Positions 14,868 to 21,228 of a stretch of DNA of 23,358 nt are shown here, in pieces (positions within the stretch are counted from its first letter, which is position 1; each line of letters opens with the position of its first letter). Under the pieces are notes generated by a model. The model saw only the letters and a program-made list of their open reading frames with translations. It did not search any database and was not told where the DNA came from. The DNA comes from a virus. The stretch covers positions 1-23,358 of IMG/VR virus record IMGVR_UViG_3300030098_006137, one strand, 5' to 3'. The position numbers and the translations under genes were made by a program.

Positions 14868-15783
14868 TTTTCTTAATCTTTTTATTCCAGAAGTATTGCA
14901 GGTCTACCCGCCAAAGTTTTTTGCCTAAAACAAGAATCTTTGGTATTAGAGTTACACTTTCGTCTCGGCATCCACTAAACACAAATTGACAGCAATCTGA
15001 ATAGTCCGCCTGAATCTTTCTCATCTGGTGGCACACATACCCCAAATTAAATTTTTTATAACTAGCTCTGTTTTCTCTCTCGATGTCATCAAAAGCGCAT
15101 TCTACAACTATAAACAAAAAACAACCTAAACTTCTGCATCTTTCTAATTCTTTTATAAATCTCGCGTAGCCGCCAGTTACAGTAGCACCAAAATCCTGGT
15201 AAGACTTTCGATCCACAAATGTATAATCATAAAGTTCTCCAGAAACGCCATAGTCCCCAACGTCCAGCTTCAACAACTCACTGTTCTTAAAGGACAAGGG
15301 CTGCTGCTCTCTTGTATCTATCAGGATGGGGGTTTTAGAGAAGTCGTTATTGAACTCTTTTGGTAGTTGCCCTGAGAGCATAGGCAACATACCAAACTTT
15401 TCGCAGGTAGCGCTATAGCTGCCGAATATCTCTTTACATATCTCCATATCAGGCAAGCCAGAGGTCTCTAGGTAGAGAGCGGGCGGTCCTGCTTTGATTT
15501 TTTTGGATGTGAGCTTATCTTTAATGGATTTAATCACAAAACTCTCAACTTCTTCCTTGGGAGCAGTCTTGCACCACTTCCTCATGTTTGATGCATTTAG
15601 AAATGAGGTGTGGAAGTATTGATCGTATTTCTTGAATGGAATTAGCTCACCAGTGAGCTTGTCCTTACGCTGAAAGTGTTTAACGTAGTAATCCCCTAGC
15701 AGCATATCATGTTTTTTGATATGTGCATGGAGACTACGCAATGAGCCAAACTCTTCTCCGCATTCTTTGCATTTATATTGCAT
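14773..15783 (-). CDS. ERCC4-type nuclease with N-terminal C2H2 zinc finger
   Basis: A 336-aa protein. Residues 5-25 form a classical C2H2 finger (C5, C8, H21, H25; spacing x2, x12, x3). Residues about 152-235 carry the ERCC4/XPF-Mus81 nuclease pattern: ILIDTREQQP, then KLDVGDYGV (D177), FVDRKSYQD (D191, R192, K193, D197), then a helix and the strand CFLFIVVE. This family cuts branched or structured DNA. The C-terminal 35 residues are very basic and are encoded inside terL (95-nt overlap). It starts 11 nt before the end of the gene upstream. Placed between the small-terminase candidate and TerL, it may act on branched replicative DNA before packaging. That role is inferred. Confidence 0.85.
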   Translation of the reverse strand: MQYKCKECGEEFGSLRSLHAHIKKHDMLLGDYYVKHFQRKDKLTGELIPFKKYDQYFHTSFLNASNMRKWCKTAPKEEVESFVIKSIKDKLTSKKIKAGPPALYLETSGLPDMEICKEIFGSYSATCEKFGMLPMLSGQLPKEFNNDFSKTPILIDTREQQPLSFKNSELLKLDVGDYGVSGELYDYTFVDRKSYQDFGATVTGGYARFIKELERCRSLGCFLFIVVECAFDDIERENRASYKKFNLGYVCHQMRKIQADYSDCCQFVFSGCRDESVTLIPKILVLGKKLWRVDLQYFWNKKIKKNGLGNRKAETEPRVQRYKHRSFRKRGVFRRN

Positions 15784-16822
15784 CTTCTTTTGATATACCC
15801 AAAACTCTTGCTTTCCACTCGGACATGTTCTCTAGCCTGTCTGCTTCCTCTCGAACGGTTTGCTTTTGCATCTCAGCGATCTTAGCCATCGTTTTCCGTT
15901 CCTCTTCTTCTTGAAACAATTGAACAATAGAAAGAAAAGAAGCATTTTCCTTCTGTAACTTCTTCATTCTCTCACCGCGATCACCCTGAAGCTTTTTTGT
16001 TAGGTTCTCTATCCTACTTTCGCACTGATGATACTCAGAACTCTTGGCTTTGATGATCTCTGCTAGGCGAATAGACATTTCTTGCTGATCGTCAGCAACA
16101 TCGAACATGTCGTTCAATTTATTAAGGTGAGAGCTAACTACCTCCAAATTAATAACCTCCTTGCAGACATTTAAATACAAATTAATTTCATCCGCCGTCA
16201 AATCAGGCTTATCCCAAGTCAAACGAACGAACTCATGCTCAAACAGCACCCTATCGTCCTCGTTGAGGTAATTGTTTATAATTTTTAGAAAACGAGAGTT
16301 GGAAAGGTTGATGCCCAACTTTTCTATGCAAATTTGCTTCTGTCTGTTAATCTTCGATTCATCTAAACCGATTCCAGTAGCGTCATTGATTTTTTTAATG
16401 ATTCTGGACGGAGACTTAGGTGAAATGTATGAATGTAGCGCTCCACTATCTTGCGAAGGCAAAATGTCGGGATTGACTGAACGAATTTCTGACAAAACCG
16501 CTCTCTGCTCATTACTCAGTGGCGGCACAGTGCGGTCTGGAAAAACTATTCGGGCAATTTCCAGCGACGACAATCCATTTTCCGCCTGTTGCATGATGAA
16601 TTCACGTTGTTCGCGTGTAAACTCTATATTTTCCGTCGGCTGGCGAGAAGTTGTGCGAAAATCGATAGAATTTTCAACGAGAAATTTTCTAACAGCCCTT
16701 CCTTGCCTAGACCTACCATCGAGGGTGTCATCATCGAAGCATTGGCGTGTCAAATCGATTAAGTCGGGAATACGAGAGGCATTCTCTCTTAAAAAGGTTT
16801 TTTGTTGTTCATTTAAATCCAT
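15773..16822 (-). CDS. DNA-binding-like protein, candidate small terminase subunit
   Basis: A 349-aa protein. The N-terminal region contains two helix-turn-helix-like units, one around DLTRQCFDDDTLDGRSRQGR and AVRKFLVEN, the second around REFIMQQAENGLSSLEIARI. The C-terminal third is a long coiled coil (LTKKLQGDRGERMKKLQKEN and then QEEEERKTMAKIAEMQKQ). It is the first of the packaging genes (this gene, nuclease, TerL, portal). DNA-binding units plus an oligomerising coiled coil would suit a small terminase, but the length is above the usual range for that role, so another DNA-binding function is possible. It overlaps the sigma gene by 14 nt and the nuclease gene by 11 nt. Confidence 0.75.
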   Translation of the reverse strand: MDLNEQQKTFLRENASRIPDLIDLTRQCFDDDTLDGRSRQGRAVRKFLVENSIDFRTTSRQPTENIEFTREQREFIMQQAENGLSSLEIARIVFPDRTVPPLSNEQRAVLSEIRSVNPDILPSQDSGALHSYISPKSPSRIIKKINDATGIGLDESKINRQKQICIEKLGINLSNSRFLKIINNYLNEDDRVLFEHEFVRLTWDKPDLTADEINLYLNVCKEVINLEVVSSHLNKLNDMFDVADDQQEMSIRLAEIIKAKSSEYHQCESRIENLTKKLQGDRGERMKKLQKENASFLSIVQLFQEEEERKTMAKIAEMQKQTVREEADRLENMSEWKARVLGISKEDAI

Positions 16823-17519
16823 CGGTTATAATGTCGTGTTCTTTTAGAATTTCTAAGGCCACCTCAAGGAATTTCTTTTTAAGGTTCTTAACCTGCCTGT
16901 ATCCCAGCTTCCTTTTTTGTGGGGAAATTTTGTAACCCATATACTTGGCAACGTCTTCTTCATTTTTGTCCTCGAAGTATAACATTCGATAAGCAATGTA
17001 ATGAGTGGGGCTTAGTTTGATCTCCATGTAAATATCCAGCCTCTTCAGTGATGTATCGAAATCAAAGTCTGTATATTCCTTACTATTGACCTCTGTGTGA
17101 AAGTCTTCGGTGGAAAGCGGTATCTTTAGCTCTAAACCTGATTTTTTGAATTTGGCCCACTTCGCATAAAGGTCACATGTCGTATCTTGTTTTTTTGTGC
17201 GTGTATGGGTGCAAAAATCTCCGTGAGCGTATTTACAGTTTGTACATGGCTTCACATAGTTCCCGTAATGATTACGAATGAGATTGCGAAGCTGGTTGGA
17301 GATTATTCTACCAATCCACGGCTCTAGCGGGCGCTCTTGGTCCCACATGTGCCATTTCTTCGCTATGTGGGTTTTGATGATCTGTTCGACATCTTCAAAG
17401 TCGAACCACTTTACAGCATTAAGTCTCCACTTAGAACGTTGTTTTTTTATAGCAAGGTCGATGACATCAGAGAAATCTTCGTAACTGTATTCACTCTTTC
17501 TTTTCATCAATGAATTCAT
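16809..17519 (-). CDS. Phage RNA polymerase sigma factor with zinc insertion
   Basis: A 236-aa protein. Residues 38-85 look like sigma region 2: FDFEDVEQIIKTHIAKKW, then PLEPWIGRIISNQLRNLIRN. Residues 92-115 hold four cysteines (C92, C95, C103, C115) that could bind zinc. Residues 170-225 look like region 4 with a DNA-binding helix (EEDVAKYMGYKISPQKRK, then RQVKNLKKKF). It would direct host RNA polymerase to phage promoters, as T4 gp55 does for late genes. It overlaps the zinc-ribbon gene by 29 nt (Met5 is an alternative start) and the next gene by 14 nt. Its likely targets are the TATAAATA/GTGTA motifs in this window. Confidence 0.8.
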   Translation of the reverse strand: MNSLMKRKSEYSYEDFSDVIDLAIKKQRSKWRLNAVKWFDFEDVEQIIKTHIAKKWHMWDQERPLEPWIGRIISNQLRNLIRNHYGNYVKPCTNCKYAHGDFCTHTRTKKQDTTCDLYAKWAKFKKSGLELKIPLSTEDFHTEVNSKEYTDFDFDTSLKRLDIYMEIKLSPTHYIAYRMLYFEDKNEEDVAKYMGYKISPQKRKLGYRQVKNLKKKFLEVALEILKEHDIITDGFK

Positions 17520-17817
17520 TTACGGATCTAGGCCCCTTGCGTGGCCTATAATCTGGGGGAGTGTCTTTTCCCGCCAATGAACCCAAAGTGAAGGTGTTGT
17601 TACCATGAGCTTCATACTCTACTTGAATATTTGAAATAGAGGGTATGTTCTCAGCGTTGGTCTCGTCATCAGAGATTGCTTCTGAGCCAACTGGAGCATC
17701 AGGCTTTTTAGCACTTGAAATGCTATTTAACGCCTGCCCACATTTAACACAAAAATTAGGTTGAGCGTGAGCATACTCGATTTTAGTTCCACAGCTATGA
17801 CAGAATAAATGGGCCAT
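17491..17817 (-). CDS. Zinc-ribbon protein
   Basis: A 108-aa protein with an N-terminal four-cysteine zinc ribbon (C6-x2-C9 and C23-x2-C26; LFCHSCG and FCVKCGQ). An acidic, probably disordered middle and a basic tail (DYRPRKGPRSVNEFIDEKKE) follow. Its 3' end overlaps the sigma gene by 29 nt, so the two are co-translated. AAGGA lies 4 nt upstream of the ATG. Small zinc ribbons often act in transcription or as protein adaptors. Partnership with the sigma factor, in the manner of a late co-activator, is speculation from adjacency. Confidence 0.8.
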   Translation of the reverse strand: MAHLFCHSCGTKIEYAHAQPNFCVKCGQALNSISSAKKPDAPVGSEAISDDETNAENIPSISNIQVEYEAHGNNTFTLGSLAGKDTPPDYRPRKGPRSVNEFIDEKKE

Positions 17818-17828
17818 CGGTTCCTTAA

Positions 17829-17836
17829 TATTTATA
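17829..17836 (-). promoter_or_regulatory. TATAAATA late-promoter-like box
   Basis: TATAAATA in an AT-rich setting, ending 11 nt upstream of the ATG of the zinc-ribbon/sigma unit. If it is used as a late promoter, the sigma factor would drive its own operon. Confidence 0.4.
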
Positions 17837-17869
17837 AAATAAATACTTACTTTTTCTAATTAAAATGTT

Positions 17870-17886
17870 AAAAACAAGTGACTTGT
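17870..17886 (-). terminator. Weak terminator-like hairpin after phoH
   Basis: ACAAGTCACTTGT followed by TTTT on the minus strand, within the 132-nt gap after the phoH stop. The stem is only 5 bp with a 3-nt loop, so termination may be weak. The rest of the gap (17818-17949) holds the TATAAATA box, a second TATAAATA on the plus strand (17893-17900) with no gene behind it, and no ATG-started reading frame that I can support. Confidence 0.3.
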
Positions 17887-17949
17887 CCTGTGTATAAATA
17901 GCTGTTCGCCGCTTCCGCGTTGACGTTGCTCTTGTTATACTCTATTATA

Positions 17950-18669
17950 TTACACTTGTTTATGAGATTCTAATTTAGAAATGATAAACTTTAAGATTTT
18001 ACTCCTGACGATATCCTTTTGATTGAAGGAAAACGAAACGATTCCATTTTCTTTTGATTCTTCGTCCTTGAAAAGCTTGAACATTTCTTCGAATCCGCTT
18101 TTTCCATTTATGTCACTTTGCATGAAGTCTCCACAAATAACCAACTTGCTACCTTCTCCGATACGGGTAACGAGTGTCGTTAATTCCTTGAAAGTGAAAT
18201 TCTGAGCTTCATCAGCAATAACCAACTTGTTATTCCAACTTGCCCCACGCATAAAGTTAATCGGAACCGCAGAAATCCTGCCCTGCCTTCTCAAGAAGTC
18301 CTTGTCACCCTCGAAAACGATTTCGTCGAGTTTGTCATACAGCGGCATGAGAAACGGGTTGAACTTCTCGCTTATGTCCCCTGGTAGGCTTCCTAGTCCC
18401 CTGTCGGCGCTTTCAGCTATGCTTCGGACATAAAGTAGTTCTCTATCGGCGTCGTCTGCCATCAGACGCAGGCAACCATAAAGAGACATATATGTCTTAC
18501 TGGAGCCTGCTGGGCCTGATACAAACAGTATCTTGTTTTCGGGGTCAAGAAAAACATTAAGGAACCTTTTTTGTTTTGCGGTAAATTTAAACCGCCGCTC
18601 CTTAAACTTTATAGAATTGTGGAAATGGGGCCTTAGCTCTAAGGAGCTTGCCAATTTTTTGACTGCCAT
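17950..18669 (-). CDS. phoH: PhoH-like P-loop ATPase
   Basis: A 239-aa protein. FTAKQKRFLNVFLDPE precedes the Walker A motif GPAGSSKT (52-59). Walker B is VIADEAQN (149-156), and a later GDFMQSDI fits the conserved segment behind Walker B. LLYVRSIAESADRGLGSLPG is the RP-like loop region typical of PhoH. PhoH-like genes are frequent in marine and T4-like phages; an RNA-helicase-like or stress role has been proposed, but the phage function is unsettled. The stop codon lies within CAAGTGTAATAT, so the late motif sequence overlaps the gene end. A TATAAATA plus GTGTA signal precedes the start. Confidence 0.9.
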   Translation of the reverse strand: MAVKKLASSLELRPHFHNSIKFKERRFKFTAKQKRFLNVFLDPENKILFVSGPAGSSKTYMSLYGCLRLMADDADRELLYVRSIAESADRGLGSLPGDISEKFNPFLMPLYDKLDEIVFEGDKDFLRRQGRISAVPINFMRGASWNNKLVIADEAQNFTFKELTTLVTRIGEGSKLVICGDFMQSDINGKSGFEEMFKLFKDEESKENGIVSFSFNQKDIVRSKILKFIISKLESHKQV

Positions 18670-18683
18670 GTAACACCTATAGT

Positions 18684-18697
18684 TACACTTATTTATA
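18684..18697 (-). promoter_or_regulatory. Candidate late promoter TATAAATAAGTGTA
   Basis: TATAAATA (18697-18690) runs directly into AGTGTA, which ends 14 nt before the phoH ATG. The box includes the stop codon of the tail-tube-like gene. It is the best match to the combined late motif in the window. Confidence 0.55.
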
Positions 18698-19559
18698 AAA
18701 TTATCTCACTTAAAGTGGCACTTGTTTCTAAAGTATCGCCGCCTGCCACAGAATAGCTTTCTTGGTGAACCTCTGCGCCCCCGCTAACAACTATTCCAGT
18801 CAGGTATCTTATTGAATCTCCTTTTGTTGTATTTAAGGCGATCCCAATATCATTTGTCGTTGTATCACCGCTGAAATTAATCAAGTTCTCTAATCCTGTG
18901 GAGGTTATTGTTGTTTGTGTTTCAATGCTATTTAATAGCACATCGGTTGCATTAATTGAACCCAATGTGAATACTGGGGTTCTACCATATGACCTTCTGT
19001 GTGTTATTGAAGCCTGAACAGAACCCACAACGTCAGTCATGTTTTCTACGCTGCAAGTGTGGCCATAAACAACTTCGTCCCCATCAAATGGGGGATCTTG
19101 ATTGAATGGATTTTCGTATGGGTTAGGATCACCAGAAATCTCCTGCTCAGTGGCTGGATCTAAAGAAACAAAACTAACATCAACAATTACAGGCTGATAA
19201 GGCTGAATTGAAACCGTATAGTCTTGTAGGTAGCATTTATTGAAAACACCACTGCCAACTTGCACTGGGAAAAATCCCGCATCGTTTCCAGACAAGAATG
19301 CGTAACCGCTTTCATGAAAGGGCATATTGTTAACCAAAAGCGTTTGAAACGACAATTGCGCTGATAGCGGACCCCCTATGTTGTATTGGTCTGTTTGTAA
19401 AATCTCTTTACCCAACTTTCTGTTCGCAGAAGCTTGCGCCGCATATGTTAACGATACATTTGTTGCGGGTAGCATAGCCATTTGCTCGCTAGGCTTGGTT
19501 GGCTCGGAACTGTTTCTATGTCCCACATAAACAGGGAGATTGGTGTAACTTAAGCTCAT
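18693..19559 (-). CDS. Tail-tube-like structural protein (paralogue 2)
   Basis: A 288-aa beta-rich protein (MSLSYTNLPVYVGHRNSSEP). KCYLQDYTV (108-116) and RTPVFTLGS (193-201) match corresponding motifs in the 407-aa protein at 3588-4811, in the same order and at similar spacing. The strand VIVDVSFVSLD behind the first motif matches TVSVTMEGSNV. It has a Pro/Asn/Asp-rich loop (DPNPYENPFNQDPPFDGDE) that the other lacks. It is separated from other structural genes by the packaging genes and sits next to phoH. It could be a minor tail protein or a second tube subunit. Confidence 0.7.
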   Translation of the reverse strand: MSLSYTNLPVYVGHRNSSEPTKPSEQMAMLPATNVSLTYAAQASANRKLGKEILQTDQYNIGGPLSAQLSFQTLLVNNMPFHESGYAFLSGNDAGFFPVQVGSGVFNKCYLQDYTVSIQPYQPVIVDVSFVSLDPATEQEISGDPNPYENPFNQDPPFDGDEVVYGHTCSVENMTDVVGSVQASITHRRSYGRTPVFTLGSINATDVLLNSIETQTTITSTGLENLINFSGDTTTNDIGIALNTTKGDSIRYLTGIVVSGGAEVHQESYSVAGGDTLETSATLSEIIL

Positions 19560-19568
19560 TTACAACTA

Positions 19569-19579
19569 TTACACTTATT
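19569..19579 (-). promoter_or_regulatory. AATAAGTGTAA late-gene motif
   Basis: AATAAGTGTAA precedes the ATG at 19559, with GTGTA (19574-19570) ending 10 nt before the start. The sequence is nearly the same as that before phoH. Confidence 0.4.
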
Positions 19580-19611
19580 AATGTTTTTGGGGCTATGGGC
19601 TTTTTTGTGTT

Positions 19612-19773
19612 TTATTGGTTTCCCGCAACGGTAAGGCCAAAGTTAGCCGTGGCATAGGAAATCCACACCATGCTCCAAGCATATTCGCTCTTAAACAGAT
19701 ACGCCAAGCCAACGACCGCATACATTACCCCAGCTATCGCTGGCAGAAGCTTTGTGATAAGATCAAGCGTCAT
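19612..19773 (-). CDS. Small two-helix membrane protein
   Basis: A 53-aa reading frame, MTLDLITKLLPAIAGVMYAV to TANFGLTVAGNQ. Two hydrophobic segments (about residues 8-27 and 33-50) are separated by a short polar turn (KSEYAW). Small proteins with this pattern, including a WISYATANFGL-like second helix, are common in marine phages, where their function is unknown. It is the rightmost gene of the minus-strand late operon, with a divergent junction beyond it. No clear Shine-Dalgarno or GTGTA motif precedes it. Confidence 0.65.
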   Translation of the reverse strand: MTLDLITKLLPAIAGVMYAVVGLAYLFKSEYAWSMVWISYATANFGLTVAGNQ

Positions 19774-19822
19774 TTGTAATTATATGGGCTGGATATTTTT
19801 TTTAAACAGCAAAGAAGATAAC

Positions 19823-19972
19823 ATGACCCCCAAAGACCCGTTCGGACAAATGGGTAGGGGTATGGGAATTGACAGAATGAGAAAACAGTCCCCCCGCGAC
19901 TGTTATGATAATTATAACTTTTTTTTTCTTAGAAATGGGGGGGGTAAAAACTTGTCAAGTTTTTTTGTGTGA
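19823..19972 (+). CDS. Doubtful small ORF
   Basis: A 49-aa frame (MTPKDPFGQMGRGMGIDRMR) with AAGAAGA a few bases upstream of its ATG. The first half reads like a plausible protein. The second half is coded by homopolymer runs (T9, G8, T7) and by a hairpin, so the 3' end may be non-coding. It lies in the divergent gap 19774-20092, which otherwise holds only a promoter and an operator-like palindrome. Confidence 0.3.
   Translation: MTPKDPFGQMGRGMGIDRMRKQSPRDCYDNYNFFFLRNGGGKNLSSFFV
19946..19966 (+). terminator. AT-rich terminator-like hairpin
   Basis: AAAAACTT-GTC-AAGTTTTT with two further T. The stem is 8 bp but nearly all A-T, so it is weak. It overlaps the end of the doubtful ORF. Confidence 0.35.
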
Positions 19973-19987
19973 CAATATTGTAACAAT
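19972..19987. promoter_or_regulatory. Overlapping palindromes, possible operator
   Basis: ACAATATTGT (19972-19981, perfect) overlaps ATTGTAACAAT (19977-19987, perfect around a central A). This gives three alternating ACAAT/ATTGT half-sites about 18-33 bp upstream of the -35 of the first early promoter. Confidence 0.35.
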
Positions 19988-20004
19988 TAAAAGATAAATA
20001 ACGC

Positions 20005-20033
20005 TTGCAATTCTTTCGATTGTGTGATATACT
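20005..20033 (+). promoter_or_regulatory. Sigma70-type promoter of first early unit
   Basis: -35 TTGCAA (20005-20010), 17-bp spacer, -10 TATACT (20028-20033). It differs from the six downstream promoters, which all use TTGACT and TATAGT. Its leader is about 52-59 nt and carries the TAACTTAACTC/ACTACCTA motif. Confidence 0.8.
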
Positions 20034-20070
20034 TACAGAGTAATAGGCAATTAAATAAGCCTTTTAATTC

Positions 20071-20089
20071 TAACTTAACTCACTACCTA
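20071..20089 (+). promoter_or_regulatory. Shared leader motif TAACTTAACTC...ACTACCTA
   Basis: TAACTTAACTC (20071-20081) and ACTACCTA (20082-20089) lie directly before the ATG at 20093. The same pair occurs in the leader of the gene at 22254. No Shine-Dalgarno is present, so the motif may serve translation or bind a regulator. Confidence 0.45.
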
Positions 20090-20092
20090 ATA

Positions 20093-20371
20093 ATGAAAAA
20101 CACAATGCTCGCTTCCTTCCCTTCCTTTATCGGTGACGTTCTCGGTAACGTCTTGCGCTACCGTCACGATGATCTCCCCGTTCTTGTCGCGCAACTTGTG
20201 CGCGATTACCCGCAGTTTCGTGCGGACGTTGTCGAGGAGGTCGTAAGCATGGCTTGCGATACTTCCCGCAATTCTAACTTCAGGGATAACCTCGCGCTTG
20301 AGCGTAACCCTGACGTTATGAACATCATGCAAATCTGCATGATAAAGCACTCAGGCAATGTCGGGTGCTAA
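20093..20371 (+). CDS. Early-region protein of unknown function
   Basis: A 92-aa protein read from the ATG at 20093 (MKNTMLASFPSFIGDVLGNV). The longer in-frame start at 20024 lies inside the promoter and is rejected. It is helical with VLVAQLVRDYPQFRADVVEE and VVSMACDTSRN. Its codons are richer in CGT, CGC and GTC than those of the left-hand genes. It is the only gene behind the 20005 promoter and is followed within 20 nt by the next promoter. The VVSMACD segment recalls VLSLAYD in the 21263 product. Function unknown. Confidence 0.75.
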   Translation: MKNTMLASFPSFIGDVLGNVLRYRHDDLPVLVAQLVRDYPQFRADVVEEVVSMACDTSRNSNFRDNLALERNPDVMNIMQICMIKHSGNVGC

Positions 20372-20388
20372 ACAAATAAAAATAATTC

Positions 20389-20417
20389 TTGACTTACATA
20401 TAAATCTATCGTATAGT
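20389..20417 (+). promoter_or_regulatory. Early promoter P1
   Basis: TTGACT, 17 bp, TATAGT, ending 11 nt before the ATG at 20429. Predicted mRNA leader only about 3-5 nt. Confidence 0.85.
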
Positions 20418-20428
20418 TACCTAACGTT

Positions 20429-20683
20429 ATGAAAATGAAATCACCTGACACTACTCCGTTCTTCGTCCTGTTCGCTAAAAAGAAAACTAGCCGAGGCATT
20501 TCTGATGAGGTCTGCTTTGGTGGCAACTTCAGGCGTGAAAAGTGCGAGCGTCTTATCCGTAACCCGTTCTCTAAGATAGCCGAAGGCACTGCTCGCATCG
20601 TCGAGTTTCCTAGCAAGAAAGAAGCATGGAAAGCACACGGCGATCTACTCGACGTTGCTCATGGTCGCGTTACCTTTCCTTAA
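20429..20683 (+). CDS. Early-region protein of unknown function
   Basis: An 84-aa basic protein (MKMKSPDTTPFFVLFAKKKT). It has two strands at the start, GNFRREKCERLIRNPFSKIA in the middle, and a final helix with KKEAWKAHGDLLDVAHGRV. The start sits 11 nt after the -10 box, leaving no room for a normal ribosome binding site. It heads a four-gene unit of small basic proteins (to 21099), with its TAA two bases from the next ATG. Function unknown. Confidence 0.75.
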   Translation: MKMKSPDTTPFFVLFAKKKTSRGISDEVCFGGNFRREKCERLIRNPFSKIAEGTARIVEFPSKKEAWKAHGDLLDVAHGRVTFP

Positions 20684-20685
20684 TC

Positions 20686-20808
20686 ATGCCTAAAGAAATA
20701 CACGAAACCGTCAACAGCCTTTCACGCAATGATGAAAAGGCTATGAAGAAACGGCGCAGAAAAAAACAACGCCAACTTGATCGTAAGAAATCACAACTTG
20801 ACTACTAA
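20686..20808 (+). CDS. 40-aa strongly basic protein
   Basis: MPKEIHETVNSLSRNDEKAM followed by an almost pure Lys/Arg/Gln stretch (KKRRRKKQRQLDRKK). The upstream in-frame ATG at 20626 lies inside the previous gene and is rejected. The arginine-rich helix could bind RNA or DNA. It is the second gene of the P1 unit, starting 2 nt after the previous stop. Confidence 0.65.
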   Translation: MPKEIHETVNSLSRNDEKAMKKRRRKKQRQLDRKKSQLDY

Positions 20809-20812
20809 CACC

Positions 20813-20932
20813 ATGCAAACATACAGCAAAAAGAAACACAACAAAGAACTCAAGCGCAAACGCAAGCGCAAGATTGTGCGACTAGATAAACTGCGCCAGA
20901 CTATCAGCAAGCGCAGACTTAGCAAGCCATGA
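20813..20932 (+). CDS. 39-aa strongly basic protein
   Basis: MQTYSKKKHNKELKRKRKRK, then IVRLDKLRQTISKRRLSKP. More than a third of the residues are Lys or Arg. Its TGA overlaps the next ATG (ATGA at 20929-20932), which supports it as a real coupled gene. It is a probable nucleic-acid-binding peptide, third in the P1 unit. Confidence 0.65.
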   Translation: MQTYSKKKHNKELKRKRKRKIVRLDKLRQTISKRRLSKP

Positions 20933-21099
20933 AGCGAATCATCGAGACACCACAGGAACGCTTGCGCTCATGGGAAGAGATGCCACAGCCACGGCCAACG
21001 TGGGAAAGCTTCAAGCGTCTGCTCGCATCGTGTGGTAACGATGAGACGCTCGCCCGAAAAAAATGGAAAAAAAAACTTGACATCATGTTGAAAGACTAG
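20929..21099 (+). CDS. 56-aa basic protein
   Basis: MKRIIETPQERLRSWEEMPQ, then PRPTWESFKRLLASCGNDET and a Lys/Trp-rich end (ARKKWKKKLDIMLKD). It is the fourth and last gene of the P1 unit, coupled by ATGA to the previous gene. Its last codons contain the CTTGACA that precedes hairpin element A, so the element begins within or just after this gene. Function unknown. Confidence 0.65.
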   Translation: MKRIIETPQERLRSWEEMPQPRPTWESFKRLLASCGNDETLARKKWKKKLDIMLKD

Positions 21100-21104
21100 C
21101 ACTC

Positions 21105-21197
21105 ATAACTACCTAAGCCTCAACGAGTTACGACGCGGGGGCCACCCGCGCGGTGTAACTCCTTGACAATCAACGACTTACGAGGGTTAACACGCGA
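21105..21197 (+). repeat. Hairpin element, copy A
   Basis: The core is TCAACGAGTTAC (21120-21131), a GC hairpin CGCGGG/CCCGCG (21134-21139 with 21145-21150), and GTAACTCCTTGA (21155-21166). The outer 12-nt arms pair with each other except at one C-C position. A second arm pair follows (TCAACGACTTAC, 21170-21181). The left outer arm (ATAACTACCTAA) is degenerate. There is no T-run, so it is not a simple terminator. An A-rich tract follows and then promoter P2. Confidence 0.75.
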
Positions 21198-21228
21198 AAA
21201 AAAAATGCAATAAAAACAAAAAAAGAAC

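Noticed and set aside
16272-16847. 191-aa open frame on the plus strand
   Set aside because: It is antisense to the candidate small terminase gene, has no promoter or ribosome site, and reads as a low-complexity reverse of the real gene.
17893-17900. TATAAATA on the plus strand as a promoter
   Set aside because: The nearest downstream plus-strand gene is about 2 kb away; it is probably chance in AT-rich sequence.
20087-20350. 87-aa minus-strand open frame
   Set aside because: It is antisense to the 92-aa early gene, which has its own promoter and leader.
21105-21197. tRNA or tRNA-like cloverleaf
   Set aside because: The three hairpins lack an anticodon-type loop, a T-loop sequence and a 7-bp acceptor stem.
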